DNA from: Liquidambar formosana
Taxonomy: Eukaryota; Streptophyta; Magnoliopsida; Saxifragales; Altingiaceae
DNA: 64,000 bases
Reading direction: 5' to 3'
Assembly: GCA_039720395.1 (NCBI GenBank)
Contig: CM077823.1
Location: forward strand, 5,198,909-5,262,908
Shown: positions 1 to 12,709 of the stretch, one piece after another
Layout: every line of letters starts with the position of its first letter
How positions within the stretch are numbered: position 1 is the first letter of the stretch
Notes under the pieces: generated by a model
The model's database searches: none
The model's input: the letters and a program-made list of their open reading frames with translations, nothing else
Told to the model about the DNA's origin: nothing
Translations under genes and position numbers: made by a program

Positions 1-2658
1 AAGCAAATAAAGTCGCGAAAGTATTTATTTCGATGGAGTAGTCAACATCAATACTTCTGTGAAGCCAACCCGTAGAGTTTGGGGACAAACCCTCTCCAAA
101 TAGGGGAGAATAGAGAGGATGATGTAAGGTATAAAACGATCACTTTTGTGCAATTGAACCGTTGTGGATCAAGCAATGAATCCTATCGCTACCCTAAACT
201 TGGAGGGAGACCCCACTGGGGTGGATCTCTTTCCTTGTTTTTTCCATATGTCGGTAATGACTTGGTCGGGCACGTGCTCGGATGTGGCCCTATAGCGTGC
301 ATGTATTATTCTGGTGTTTCCTATTGGATAGTGAATAAAAGTAAAAAGGTTTAGTAACTCCTTCAGGGGTGCCTTTCTCTTATTCAACTATGCAAGCATA
401 ATTAAGAAAAAGAAAGGCTTGGAGTCGCCACCTACCATATATTTAAAGACCTGGAAGGTTGTTTCTAAGGCATTTGGTTAGTCTTTATTATTTCAAAATT
501 GAATGACTCCTAGATGATGGTTTGCGAACAAAAGATCTAGGTAAGGAGGCTCTATTTTGGGTAGGGAAGGTTTTAAGCACCCTACCACATCCGTTAATGA
601 ACAGTTGCCTTGAATTATGAACTTTCTTTAATTAAACCCATTCTTGAAAATGAAATCCCTACTCGAGGCTACAAATTCTAAAACAAATATATCATCTTAG
701 GTTGTGACATTATTTAGACCTTATTTACACTTATCTAAGTGATCGGGTAAACTTAACAGTTTGAAAAGTTGGTATCATTCCTTTTCGGAAATGAACCATT
801 TTTAATAAGAGATAATAAAAATTGAATTTTTGTAAAAAGCAACATCATGAGTTTCTTCAGGGTAATCCCGTCCAATCATGTTGGGGCACCCCAGAATTTA
901 TAAAGGACAAAACTTGAGAATTATATTTTTAACTGCGGATATGGTTTAGTACAATAGCTTCGTAACTACACCAACGAAGGGATAAGTCGCGTAAAGCCCC
1001 AACCACCATATCTTTGGTTCAAAATAAAGAGAGGAGTTTATGTATGCACCTTGAGAGTGAATCTCTTCCAAAAATCAATAAAAATCAAATCTTTACAAAA
1101 ATTAAGACAAAAGTAACATCGTGGGTTTCTTTAAGGTAACCCCATCCAATCATCTTTGAACACCTCGGGATTCACAAAGAACAAAGCTTGTGAACAGATC
1201 CCTTAAAATCAAGAAAATCATAGTTCTGTATAATAGTTCAAAACACCAATTAATTTTACTTTATTTTATCTTATACTTGGTGAGCTTTTTCATGGTAGTT
1301 CTATCCCTTTATGTCGGGACACCATATTACCAAGTCTATACTAATATTTACTTTAGCAAATCTAGCCTCGAGTTTAAATCAAACAAACCAAATAACTTGT
1401 TAGTAAAAGTTTATCAAAGTACTTTACTCAACCAAACCCTTGTTTTGAAAAAGTTTACATTTTTAAAGAGGTTGTAAGTAGATTATAAAAGTTTTGTGGA
1501 ATTGAAAAAAGTTTCCAAGACTTACCAATACTAACAAATCTCCATGAAAACAAACATTAACTCAAAATAATGAAAATCCATACATCAAACATGATAAAAA
1601 TTACATCTTTATTGATTAGAACTTGAGATCAATACAGGAGAGTGATACACTAACTAATTTAAAGTGAGTAAACTACATCTAATCTTTAAGATTAAGATAA
1701 ATATGCATGTTATGCTAATAAAAGCAAGAAACTTTGTAAATGAAATGAGATAGGGATAGAAAGATGCAAACTTTATATCTTTGGTGATGTGCAAGAGAAG
1801 TTCTCTTGTACAAGAGAAGCCCTCTTGTGCTAGAGATCCAAGTATGAATGCTTGTTGAAGTTGCAAGAGATGTAGAAATGGGGGAAAGAAACTCAAATTT
1901 GAAGCTTGTAGGTGTTTTTGTAGTGGTTTGGTGTTTGGGAGGTGATTTGGAGTGGTGGAGTTAGCTTGAACAAGCTTTGGAGTGAATTAGAGGTGAAAGC
2001 ATTGTAACACAATGAAGTTATAAGTCAACCCAATTGAAGTTGACAGTCAATAGACACAAAGGTGACAATTAATTCATAGTGCCTAAAGCCCAAAGATGGA
2101 AGTTTTTGTGGTTGGGTGTTCTTGGACAGCCCCTTGGGAAGGTTTTTTGAGTGGTTTTGATGGTAGTTTAGTAGTGGTGGAAATAGTGGAATGGTGGTGG
2201 TGAAAATGGTGAAGATGTAGTCTTGAAAATTGTGGTTTAGTGGTGATGGAAATGGTGGAGATAGTGGTGGAAATGGTGATTGTTGGTGAAAAATGGTGGA
2301 AATGGTAATGTAGTGGAGCTCTTCCCCTTGGTCGGCCACTCCTTTCAGTTTCTTTTTTCCTTCTCTTTTCTCTCATTTTCTCGCTTGAACCGTCCCCTTT
2401 TTCTCTCTCTTGATCCCTCTTTTCTCTCTTTCTTTGGCTGGTTTTGGATCCCCTTTTTCTTCTTTGCTAATTCAGTCTTATAGAAGGAGAAGTCTTGGTG
2501 CTAAATTAAAGTGAAATGATCCAATGAAGTGTGGTGCATGGTAGAAGAGCATGTAGACTTGTAAAGCAAAACCATAGGCTGCCCACTTTATGTCCAACTT
2601 ATTCAATGTGGTGAGGTGCATAGGAAGCCCATAGGCTTGCAAAAGACAGCCGTTCTGC
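1..2658. repeat. Degenerate LTR-retrotransposon remnant
   Basis: No credible gene is visible. Around 415-600 the sequence has a layout seen in the other large LTRs of this window: a GGAGTCGCCACC block, then a phrase ending in 'taagcaccctaccaca'. An imperfect direct repeat of about 80 bp occurs at 845-920 and 1115-1190 (shared core 'gtttctt.a.ggtaa.ccc.tccaatcat'). The stretch 2155-2330 is rich in GTGGTG/GATGGTG and makes low-complexity open frames. I infer an old Tat-type LTR or untranslated region. Its boundaries cannot be fixed by eye. Confidence 0.4.
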
Positions 2659-3692
2659 TGTGAACCACGAGTTTCGATCGGACCCTTCTTTAAAAAGAAA
2701 TTGTAGAGATTTAAATGAATAAAAATCTGTTTTCTAAAGGTTCACAAAAACAAATAAACAAGGAGTTGACACCTCATTTTTTAAGGAAAAAAGGAAAACC
2801 ATGAAAACAGTTTTTAAAGGAAACCTTTGAAAACCAAACACATGACTCCGATCAAGGAAATGCAGGTCTTAACAAAACAAGAGAGGATTTAGAGACTAAG
2901 TTACGATGTGGGAAGGTTCTAGGAAACATCCTATAAGCACCCACATCATCCCAAAATGGGTCTCTTAATTTATATGGGCTATTTTAATAACTTCCTAATT
3001 AGTTACCATGCATATGTAAATAATCATCCATAAATCATCCACATTCATTTAGAAACATCCATAAACATCCATAAAGTACCATAAGCATCCATAAATAAAT
3101 AGGAGAGATATATAGAAAGCAGAAGAGAAAGAGAAAGATAAAGAAAGAAAGAAAAGAAAAGAAAAAAAAAAACTAAGATACTTTGAACATCAAATGAGCG
3201 TCTACGTACCCCACATGCAAAGATGTAAAAATCAAAGTCCACGTAGTTCGAATGAAAAGGGGTTACTCCCTTTACAATGAACTATAAACCTAAGTTTGCT
3301 TTTTAAGAAAAAGAAGAGTTTTAAGAAACGAAGAACTTCCAAAAAAGGAATTTGAGAAAAGAGAGAATTTGAAAAGAGATAGAACTCTTATTCAATAAAA
3401 AGTTTTTTTGAAAAGTGGGAAACTTAAGAATCATAGTTCAAAGCAAAGAGAATAAGCCAAGGGGGGAGAAGAGAACAATTCATAATAAAAACTCACCATG
3501 AATCACTTTCCATAGGCCAATTATCTCAAAACAATGAGAAATCACCAGTTAATCACCCCATGTATGCTATTATCATGCTTAAACCAACCAATATCATATC
3601 CAAATAATCATTAGAAAGACCAAATCAAATCTGGACAGAATACTAAACATGCTTACAATGACCTAATACTTATGCAAAGAACAAAAATCAAA

Positions 3693-4583
3693 GGGTAAAA
3701 TGCAAAAAACCCCCTTCTATTGTTACCCATTTTGTAGGATACCCCCTTCTAAAAAAAAAACTCAACAAAAAACCCCCTATATTGTGCCAGGGGGTACGCC
3801 GTTAATGGCTATGTTGAATGACCATTATACCCATGTATGGAAAAATATTAAAATATTAGTTTTTGACATTTTTAAATGGTTTTTAAAAACTATTTATGAA
3901 ATTACCCTTTTACCTTAACTGTTAAGCAAAACCAATGTCTCCTCCCGTGTTTGTGGATACTCACCCATACCATTCTTGCGATAGTCTACCCCTGGCTTCA
4001 CCTCCAACGCTGACGCCGACGCCGACGCCGATGCCGACGCCGACGCCTAGCAGTGACTTGGGATTCATCAATTTGGTTAAGGGCTTTGTTTTTAGGTATG
4101 AAATAAAAGGGAAAATATTGTCAGATTTGAAATCTCTGACCATAGCAGTGATTTTGGGGTGCTCCGACGACGATAGCATGGCAGATTTAAGAAATCCATG
4201 GCTGAAACCACCGGCGACATAGCAGGCATCGACGGCGAGCCGCGCGACGTGTGGCGACACAACATGGATGTTGGGATCTCCGACAAAGGTTGACGCCGGC
4301 TGGCATGGGGAAGGTGAAGGTATTTTTCATCTTTTAATTATGCTTGGTGAGGGTATTCTCATATTTTTAGAGTGCTAAAGGGTATTATAGTCATAAAATT
4401 TAAATAACTTCATTACGTGTTAGTCACGTGCAGTTTTGCTGTTAACTTACCTAACGGATTGTGGATGGAAGGGGGTATTTTTCAACCCTACACAATATGG
4501 GGGGTTTTTTGTTGGGTGTTTTTTTAGAGGGGGGTATCCTGCAAAATAGGTAACAATAGAAGGGGGTTTTTTGTATTTTACCC
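3693..4583. mobile_element. Non-autonomous Mutator-like element (possible Pack-MULE)
   Basis: Terminal inverted repeats of about 95 bp start with GGGTAAAATGCAAAAAACCC on the left and end with the matching complement at 4583. They are flanked by a perfect 9-bp target duplication, AAAATCAAA (3684-3692 and 4584-4592), which is the Mutator signature. The interior (about 3960-4320) is much more GC-rich than its surroundings and carries a GACGCC/GACGCCGAC minisatellite near 4010-4050. No transposase is present. The compositional jump suggests captured genic sequence, but I do not recognise the source gene. Confidence 0.85.
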
Positions 4584-5502
4584 AAAATCAAAAGAAAAAG
4601 AAAACCCTAATATGCTTCTATATGCCCTAAACACCCTAACATACATAAAACTATAAAAAAAACAGTGCCAAATATGAATTATCATGATGAAAATATTATA
4701 TAACAATTCAAAACATGAAAAGAAAATCTAACATGAAGCCATAAATAAGTACTTTATGTAAGAATGTGAAATAATCATCCTTATGGCGAGCTTTCTTAAG
4801 AAAAACTATCCTGAGATAATTTTACATAGAAATCATTCCGTATGAATGATTTCTTCACATATTCTACGTAAAATATAGACCTAAGAATGCAAAGAGACTC
4901 ATGGCGCACTAAAACACATTCCAGAAAGCACCTATGCACAACCTCACCCTCTAAGGACGATAATTATCCTCTAAAAGAATAATTATCCATACACGTATGA
5001 AGATGAAGCTTACACAGCAAGTGTCCTATACAAAATATGCTTAAAATCATGCATATAATTGAACCATGAAGAAAAAACAATCTAAACACATCAACTAATT
5101 TTCTGGGTAAACATACCCCTATCCTAGAGAAAAAAACTATCCTACTAGCAAACAATTCACAATCTTACTCCACTAGTATGCTTTTTACATCATACGAATT
5201 ATATACACTCTAAAATATAGAGCATATATGATTCTTAATTCAATACTAAGCCATAATTATACAGAGAATAGAGTAGAAGAAGAAAGAACTGTATAAGGAT
5301 GCAAGGAAACTTACAATAAAGCAAAGGTCTTCGTTGCGTTCTTCCTTCTCTTTGGACTTGATTACCTTCTAGTTCATTTTTAAAATTACAGTAGAATGCC
5401 CTCTCCAAGTGATATGGGTGTGTGCAATTTCGTTCTCCCTAGCTCTCTTATAAATATGAGATGTTAAAAGTCTAAAAGTCCTTAATGATGATGAATGAGC
5501 GT

Positions 5503-5511
5503 TTATTTATA
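5503..5511 (-). promoter_or_regulatory. TATA box of family A LTR
   Basis: TATAAATAA on the minus strand, the sense strand of this LTR. The other copy of the family has a TATATAAAGG box on the + strand at about 30308-30317 in a comparable position. Confidence 0.5.
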
Positions 5512-6344
5512 GCCAGCCAATCATGTGAACCAATGGTTGGGATTAATTCACCATAAAACTAATCTAAGGCTATTATTAAATCCCTTAGATGTTGGACAAC
5601 TTAAAATCACGTCCTAATAGGTTTAAAATACTTTTGGAAGGAAGAAATTCGGAGTAAAAGAGTCTAAATCTGTCAGAACTACAAAATAGGACAAAAAAAA
5701 GCAGAGTCCTCGAGTGACCGGTTGGGCCAACGGGTCACCCGAGACAAAGCTAAGGTTTCCCCAATTTTGAGGATTTCTTGCTCAATTTGGACTCTTAACT
5801 TCAAATGGTTATATATTGGTAGATTTAATTCCGATTTGAGTGATTCAAAAGCCAAAATTTCAAGAATTCAATATAGAATAAGTCTAGAATATTCTTGGAC
5901 TAAAATCCCTGACCACGGTCAAGTGGCTAGCTTTTCATAAGGTGGGTTAGTTGAGAAAGGGTCAATTAGCCATAGGGTAATATGGTGAATCAATCCAAAA
6001 CCTATTCAATAATTAAATTGGCATTTTAAGATCAATGGAACAATCCAGAACAAGTTTCGAAGTCAATTAGAAAATATACGAAGTAAAAGGCAAAATTGCC
6101 TTTCAAGTCGCAAAAGTTCTAATTACCTATCCAAACCTATCTGGAATTTAACCAAATTTGATACACATATCTTAGATGATCTTAGAATGCAAGTGATGGG
6201 ACTCAACAATGAGACAAAAATATGTATCCAATAATGACCTATTCTCATAAGCTTAAAAGGGCAAAAATGTCCTTCAAAGCTTAGAGACTTCTAAATGTTT
6301 CAAGAACTCATGAAACTCCTAGGGATGAAAATAGGGTGTCTACA

Positions 6345-8137
6345 GTTGCCCACTTCATGTACTGATTGATCGGGTGTGGTACGGTCCTATGGTAAGCTCC
6401 ACGCATCTTGTTATCACTTGTACACGATGTAATCTTTGAATTGCCATAAATTGAGCTCCCAAACTCTGATTTGGGTGATTAATGAGGCGTTGGAAAGCTT
6501 GCGACGTACTCTTCAATTTGATAGTGATCTTGGCTTGTGATTACAACCTTTTCTTTGAAGTGAATTTTGAGTTATCTAGGTCCGTCAAGTTCCATTTCAA
6601 ACTTTAACTGTAATTATCTTGAGATTTAAAATTCCAAATGCTGTAGAGCTGGAGGTTGTGACTTTTCTTGAGATGCTCAACAAGTTGAATTGAAATTCTA
6701 ACTTTTCTGAACATAGTTTGACCAGAGTTGACTTTTTACACGCACATCAAGGCATATGGGACTCATCTACAACTTTCTTGAGTTTTGAGGCTTGAATTGA
6801 GATGAGATCAATGGCTATGGGATTCTTTCATAGTTTTCTTCATGATGACTACACATTTGACTTTTCTTGACTGGAGTTGACTTTTTGATCGGAGTTGACT
6901 TTTCTTGACTAAAGTTGACTTTTTATAATATCTGAGGTTTTCTTGTCTATCTTGGGCTCGGGAACTTTGATCGAGGAGATTCAGGAGGCATTGGAAAGCT
7001 TTTGGTGTGTCTTTTGCAATTTTTCTTTTTCACTGCAATTTTGACTTCTCTAGCGTACTCCTTTAAAAAAGATTCATTTTGGATTTTTCACAACAACGGC
7101 GATTTTCGGGTGATCTGTAACAAATCTTTACTTTTGTTATTTCAATAAACGTATTTTAAATTCAATTTCGAACATTTTTCCAAAATTTCAAATTTTCAAT
7201 TGGGAACCTTTTCTGCCAAAAGTTATGGAAGATTCTCTAGGTTTTGGACCTTTTTAGCACTTTTGCTATTTCACAAAAAGTGCTTAGAATTCGATTTTAG
7301 GCATTTTCCCAGATTCTCACATTTTTCTGTGACATCACTTTTTCGCGTGTTTTCCAACACTGTAAAAAATGGTCTAAAACTTAAAATGACTCGACATGGA
7401 GCTCCTGAATTCAGAATTAGGCATGCTACCAGTCATTGAAAAGATAATTCTAATGCCATCAAGACCATTGAGGTCTTAACTCTTATGCAAGACTCGTACT
7501 CTGAACGAGTTTTTAGAGTGGGGGCTTGACTGGTAAATCCCGGCGAGCAGACCTCGGGGTCAAATCTGAAAGTGTTTCTTGGGTATTTTAGGTGCTTTGA
7601 ATATAAAAAATGTGGTTGGTTTGGAGAAACGGGCTGCCGATTCTCTTGTGGGAAAATATTGATGAATGGTGGGTCCTAGTGGCGTTAGGTTTGGTTAGGA
7701 CTAGGTGGCACCGAGTCAAGATTGAGTCTGGGAGTGTGATATATGTAGTGGGGCAATATAGAAAGTCCCCCTGCAAATTGGGTTGTCTATAGATCTGTAA
7801 TATCAGCAGTTGGAAGTGTGGTGGTAGTCTTAGTGGGGATTGAGACCCATGATACCCTTATTTATCCTATTGGTCATCGTTCAATTGAGGATTTCACATT
7901 TACAATGAGACTCACCAATTGAGCTAGCGTCATCCCAATTTCAAATTGTAGATTCACAATTCAGCCTATATGCCGCTGGATAATATCAAATGCAGTGTAT
8001 GTTCCTGATTTGAAGCATGCTAATTATATTCGCACTCAAAATGTGTTTGATGTCAAGCACTTGGTTCTTTATCATAGAGATAGCTCAAAAGATGAGGTTG
8101 TGAGTTTGAGGCCGAACTCTTTCCAAACAAAGGAGAA
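6345..8137. other. Probable untranslated internal region of family A element
   Basis: No coding domain is recognisable on either strand. 6700-6930 repeats the phrase 'gttgactttt' or 'ttgactttt' at least five times. 7600-8130 holds short open frames without recognisable motifs. From position next to the LTR end I infer 3' untranslated sequence of the element that owns the LTR at 2659-6344. Confidence 0.35.
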
Positions 8138-8655
8138 TGATGCAGCACGCTAGGCATATGCATATTTGGAATATGTGTATGCATGATCTCTTGCACGTAC
8201 GCATACTTTGAATATGCGTACGCACACTTTGAATATGCGTATGCACCATGGGTTGCTAGACGTCTTGCTGCTGATCCATGATTTTAGTTTATTTTAGCTA
8301 TTTTAGAAGTTTTAATTATTTCTTTGTTATTTAGTTGTTGCTTTAAAATTATTAGTTTCCTAGTTTATTTTGGTTTACTTGTTCTACTAGAACTAAGTTT
8401 TCCTATTTCATAGGTTAGTTCTCTATATAAGGGGATGTAAGCCTTATGGCAAACAGTTTAGATTTTGATTATTTTTCTAAGATTAATAATATCGAGAGAG
8501 AGAGTTTCTCTTCTATTCACGCTTTCGTATTCTAAGGTGAACATTGATCATGGTTGTCTGCTATCTGGTATTGTTCTTGCGACAATCAACAGATTGGTAA
8601 ATGCTTGATTGTTTTTGGTGAGCTAAGTCTCGACTGTATATTTTCCGCTGCATCA
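8138..8655 (+). mobile_element. LTR, family B (0.5 kb)
   Basis: Starts TGATGCAGCACG and ends TTTTCCGCTGCATCA. It resembles the solo LTR at 58343-58819 in its ends (TGATG... and ...TTTTCC.TGC.TCA) and in a promoter block (ttagttctctatataagggg here; ttggttctctttaaatagg there). No 5-bp duplication is found, so it may be one LTR of a truncated element. Its U3 part (8160-8265) carries the same TGCGTACGCA palindrome seen in the Tat/Ogre element. Confidence 0.6.
8165..8265. promoter_or_regulatory. TGCGTACGCA-type palindrome cluster in family B LTR
   Basis: One exact TGCGTACGCA near 8216 and variants (CACGTACGCA, TGCGTATGCA, CATATGCATA) sit in near-tandem units with the spacer ACTTTGAATA. They lie upstream of the LTR's TATA-like sequence (ctatataagg, about 8433), where regulatory sites would be expected. 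Confidence 0.5.
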
Positions 8656-9908
8656 GTAATTATGTTAAGGTCATGTGTTATTCAAGTGATAATTTCTCGT
8701 CATTTTTCATCAACAGGATTGACGGTGTATCTAATTGAAAAAACTTAAGACATTAAAGGAGGCATTGCTTGATTTTGAACATCACAAGAGTTTTCTCTTG
8801 ACCCCCATACTTCAGGGGATTTTCTGCAATTTACCCTTTTTATTTTTATGATTACATACACAAAACTGTCGCATCAACTCAATCCATTTAAAAACTGAAC
8901 TCATGAAAGAAATTAATAAAAATCTGAGGGCTAAAAATGTAAATCCAATAAGAAGCATATATATATATATTTTTGAATCAAAAGAAAATGAGCTTCAAGC
9001 ATCACAAAACCATCTAAAATCCCAACTAGGTTGGCATCATAGAAGATCAAAATCCTATGCTATAGCCTTGAATTTGATTAATAAGAGAAAAAAGTGCAAA
9101 GAAACAAAGAACAACTTACACAAACAAAAATAAGAAGCATAGTTCATTTAAAGCAAAAGTTTATAAGTACTAAACCAAAAATAGTAATTTCAATATTCTA
9201 AATTTGAATGTTGAGTTAGTGAAAACTTCAACTCATATATAACTAATTCTAAATTTCAATGTTTTTTATTTTTTTATTTATAATTTTTATATTTATTATT
9301 AACGATTAAGAGCATCTTAGGCCTTATTCCCATTGAGGTTTGAGCACAGATTAATTCCTTAATGACCCATGTGAGATCTCCCACATGCAATAACCACACA
9401 TACGACGATAGCTAGAAAGTACACTATGACCCCTCAGCCAACGCGCATGGGCCTAAAATTGAATATTAAGTTAGTATCATTTCGTAATTTGTAGAACATC
9501 CCTTGGTTTTTGTTTTTAATTTAATTGCATGTCATAGTACCATATGGATTTTTATTCAAATTATGACTCATAATATTTGCTAATGGAATTCACTTAACAT
9601 CACATAGAATATGGGATAAGATATGATATAAATGGGCCAAACAAGAATTCTAGGAAAAAGATTGAAAACAACTTCAAAAGTAAAATAGGAAATTTATTAT
9701 TATTATTATTATTATTTTATTTTTACAATCGATAGAATTTACCCTTACCGTTAACCCCCTAATATAAAAAAATGTGTATCTTTATAGGAATTTGAAGAAA
9801 TGTTTCATTCTTAGAAGTATTTGGACTAAGAAGGGAATATTTACCAAGCTGCAGACTAAGGATATATACCATATATCAACTTAATGAAGTCCATAGTGGG
9901 GACCAACA
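8656..9908. other. AT-rich intergenic or decayed repeat sequence
   Basis: No gene seen. 8800-8845 has a MULE-terminus-like phrase (ggggattttctgcaatttac) similar to the ends of the element at 3693-4583. 9690-9715 is a TTA microsatellite. The rest shows nothing I can assign. Confidence 0.3.
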
Positions 9909-10352
9909 TGAATTCAAAGCTTATATCTGTGCTCTTCTAAGATCTTTTGGTATAGTGAAGAGAAAAACTATATATATAGGGTTAGGATCTGTGGACACAA
10001 AATTTGACACAAGTTTTTATAACTCCATTTGTGATACATATTTTGAGAAACCCACCATTGGATTATATACTCTCTTTATGAAGACCATGCATGCCAAAAA
10101 TCAAGTTGATCCGAGATTAAGAACCGCTTCATGAATTCAAAGCTTATACCCATGCTCTTCTAAGATCTTTTGGTATGGTGAAGAGAAAAACTATATATAT
10201 AGGGTCAGGATTCGTGGACACAAAATTTGACATAAGTTTTTATAACTCCATCTGTGATACATGTTATGAGAAACCCACTGTTGGATTATACTCTCTCCTT
10301 ATGTAGACCATGCATGCCAAAAATCAAGTTGATCCGAGATTAAGAACCGCTT
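9909..10352. repeat. Tandem duplication of about 220 bp
   Basis: The segment from 'atgaattcaaagcttatat' (about 9909) through 'gagattaagaaccgcttcat' (about 10130) is repeated almost immediately to about 10352. It includes the MITE terminus 'gg.tcaggat/ggttaggat..gtggacacaaaa'. The duplication therefore copied one end of the MITE described next. Confidence 0.75.
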
Positions 10353-10567
10353 CATCCTTAAATGTGAGATTTTTATTGATAAGAAAAACAAGTTTTTGAA
10401 TCGGATGGCAAATGATATCGGATCAACTTGATTTTTGGTATGCATGGTGTACATAGGGAGACTATTTAATCCAATGGTGAGTTTCTCAAAATATGCTTCA
10501 TAGATTGAGTTATAAAAACTTGTGTCAAAATTTGTGTCAAATCTTGTGTCCACGGATCCTAACCCAT
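9979..10567. mobile_element. MITE with GGGTTAGGATC termini
   Basis: The left end GGGTTAGGATCTGTGGACAC and the right end GTGTCCACGGATCCTAACCC are inverted repeats, extended by GACACAAGTTTTTATAACTC and its complement. TATA sequence flanks both ends, consistent with a TA-type target. A partial copy with the same 'gttgatccgagattaaga' core is at 59221-59340. The left end is duplicated, so a shorter alternative element starts at about 10199. Confidence 0.65.
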
Positions 10568-10606
10568 ACACACACACACACACACACATACACACACACA
10601 CACACA
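10568..10606. repeat. CA microsatellite
   Basis: CA repeat interrupted by single T, directly next to the MITE end. Confidence 0.9.
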
Positions 10607-11148
10607 TGTGCAAAGTAATATATAATATTTTAATAATTATGACTGATAATAATTTATCTTGGTTACAAAAAAATTAAGCATTCTAACCAAATAGTTACAT
10701 CCATGAAAAAATACATGAGAGTTGATTGGTTATTCTCTTGCCTTAATTATTTTTTTCCTTTAAGATTCTATAGTCAAATTGCTATAATTAAATTGCTTTA
10801 ATTATTTACAAGTAGTGACTTGCGTGATGCGTGTCATTAAAAAAAATATAAATAATTTAAGAAAAGAAGGATAAGAAAAATATAATTTGAAAAAAAATAC
10901 TTTTAAGAAATAACATAAAACAAAAAAAAGAAAAAAAGAAAAAAAGAAAAAAAGAAGAAGAAAATATATAAGTATAGATTCTTCTCTATAAATAAATAAA
11001 TAAATGCCTATGTTCAATTCATTAAAAAAAAAAAAAAAAAAGAAAAAACAAACAAACAAACAATCAAACATATTACATGATTAAATCAAAGTTTAAAAAA
11101 AATAAAAAAATAAAAAATCAATGGACTATAACATATTGATCTCAAATA
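10607..11148. other. Low-complexity AT-rich stretch
   Basis: Homopurine and poly(A) tracts (10914-10970, 11023-11060). Open frames here are low complexity only. No gene seen. Confidence 0.4.
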
Positions 11149-11153
11149 CCTAT
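11149..11153. repeat. Target-site duplication CCTAT (left)
   Basis: Matches CCTAT at 32338-32342. The pair brackets the family A solo LTR that now contains the Tat/Ogre insertion. Confidence 0.85.
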
Positions 11154-11471
11154 TGTCACACCCCATTTTTGTCACTTTAGCTAGGACATATCATTTCATG
11201 TAGGATTTTGAGTCCTTTTTGAGTCTAGTCTTTTGCATTGAGTTTCTATGGCATTGAATATCATGTGTATGAATTTTGAAGTGATTTGGAGTTCATTTCG
11301 ATAGTCAATAAGAACTTTTGCGACTTAAAGGGCATAATCATCTTTTAAGCAGTATATTTTCCATTTGACTTTGGAATGAATCCCGAGTCATTCCCTTGAG
11401 TTCATATGGCTATATAGAGTCCATATATAGGTTCAATTTCATGAATTAATGGTTTAAGATCAATTCGGCTC
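11154..11471 (+). mobile_element. Family A solo LTR, left part
   Basis: Begins TGTCACACCCCATTTTTG and is broken at 11471 by the Tat/Ogre insertion. It resumes at 29653. The two parts sum to about 3.0 kb. It is the inverse-orientation relative of the LTR at 2659-6344. Confidence 0.8.
11467..11471. repeat. Target-site duplication GGCTC (left)
   Basis: Identical to GGCTC at 29648-29652. It directly abuts the outer LTR ends of the Tat/Ogre element and proves its borders. Confidence 0.9.
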
Positions 11472-11997
11472 TGTAAGCGCCGCGGGCTGATGCGGCCCTT
11501 AGGACGTATAATGCTATTGCGAAGCACTAGCGTATCGGGAGTCGCCACCCAAGTCAGCCTTGGGAACTAATCATACTATTCTGGGTAATTCAATCTCAAA
11601 TTCGACGTATTCGGGCCAGAGATCCAGAGTTCGGAGCTAAGGTACAATGTTGGGAAGGTGTTAAGCACCCAACAATGCCCGATAAAACTGGCCTCCGTAA
11701 ACGATTGTTGGCTATATTTAACCCGGAATATTTAATTGAATTTCATCCATAAGCACACAATATATAAAATGTCATGCCAATCATATGAAAAATGATGTGA
11801 GTAAAGTGAGAAAGAGGCTATAATACATAGCAAAACAGGATATACAGGAAATTAGATATATAGGTTACCATTTGATGAAATAATATATACAAGTTAACAT
11901 TTAATGAACTAGCCAAAACCAGGGCAAATCATCATAAATATTTAATATTAAAAAGAGACATGATAATGACTGAAGGTAATGAAAGAGTGGTGACAGG

Positions 11998-12099
11998 TGC
12001 GTACGCAGCAGGAAATAATGAGTACGCATAGTGCGTACGCAATAACAACAAATGCGCACGCATATAAATGCGTGCACAACATATCATAATGCGTACGCA
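11998..12099. promoter_or_regulatory. Palindrome cluster, left LTR, U5 side
   Basis: Exact TGCGTACGCA at 11998, 12032 and 12090, with near copies GAGTACGCAT, TGCGCACGCA and TGCGTGCACA between them. The right LTR counterpart (28519-28621) keeps one more exact copy. Confidence 0.7.
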
Positions 12100-12700
12100 T
12101 GAGTGCACTGTGTTCTTTCCTCTACCCTTGGCACGAGCTGAAATTGCCCACAGTCAGTTTTCATTTTGTTAGGGACCAACTTCTTTCTAGCTTATCTCAG
12201 TCATTTCTTAACCATATTCAATGATTCAAAATCCGGATTACAGTTCCCATAGTATACTACAAGCACACGTAACTCATTTACACAGATATTTACAGAATCA
12301 TGGTCATATTTGAGTTCAAAGTCTGGGATTTCCGACCCGGCGACTATCCGGTCCGTACAAAGTAACAAAGTAATTAATGATACCTATCTAATAATTAATC
12401 CTCGATGCATTCTTTAGTGTTGAAAGCAAGAATAATAAACATTAGAATGAGAATAACTTACCCTCAGGTTTGAGTGCCTTTGATATCGATGCAACAATTC
12501 CCACCTTATCGCCTTAGATTGCAGCTGTAAATTCCCTCGGTTTCTTTCTGGTTTTCTAGTGCTTGGGTATTTGTTTGATGGATGATTTCATTTCTTTTTC
12601 TCCCTAAGTTTCTGACTGGTCTTTCTCATTGATTTCTCAATATTTCCATGTTATTCACTCGAATGATTTTTTTCCCCCCCTTCTCTATTCAGCAGAGTCT

Positions 12701-12709
12701 TTATTTATA
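12701..12709 (-). promoter_or_regulatory. TATA box, left LTR
   Basis: TATAAATAA on the element's sense strand, about 420 bp from the U3 outer edge. The right LTR has the same box at 29222-29230. Confidence 0.55.

Larger units (their letters stand above)
2659..6344 (-). mobile_element. Large LTR, family A, interrupted by a MULE
   Basis: On the + strand it opens with TGTGAACCAC and closes with GGGTGTCTACA, so it has TG...CA ends. It matches, in inverse orientation, the split solo LTR at 11154-32337. Shared landmarks include a stretch near 2757-2990 corresponding to 32040-32270 (reverse complement) with the phrase 'taagttacgatgtgggaaggt'. A TATA box (TATAAATAA, minus strand) lies at 5503-5511. 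The base just right of 6344 begins GTTGCCC, as does the polypurine-tract side of the Tat element, so I infer that the internal region lay to the right and that this is a 3' LTR. The 5-bp flanks (TCTGC and GTTGC) do not match, which also argues against a solo LTR. Without the 891-bp MULE and its 9-bp target duplication it is about 2.8 kb. Confidence 0.75.

Noticed and set aside
2025..2376. Overlapping minus-strand open frames rich in His, Thr and Pro
   Set aside because: They are translations of a GTGGTG/GATGGTG low-complexity stretch.
7588..7792. Small gene on either strand near 7600-7790
   Set aside because: Both strands are open over the same bases, with no recognisable motif and no neighbours supporting a gene.
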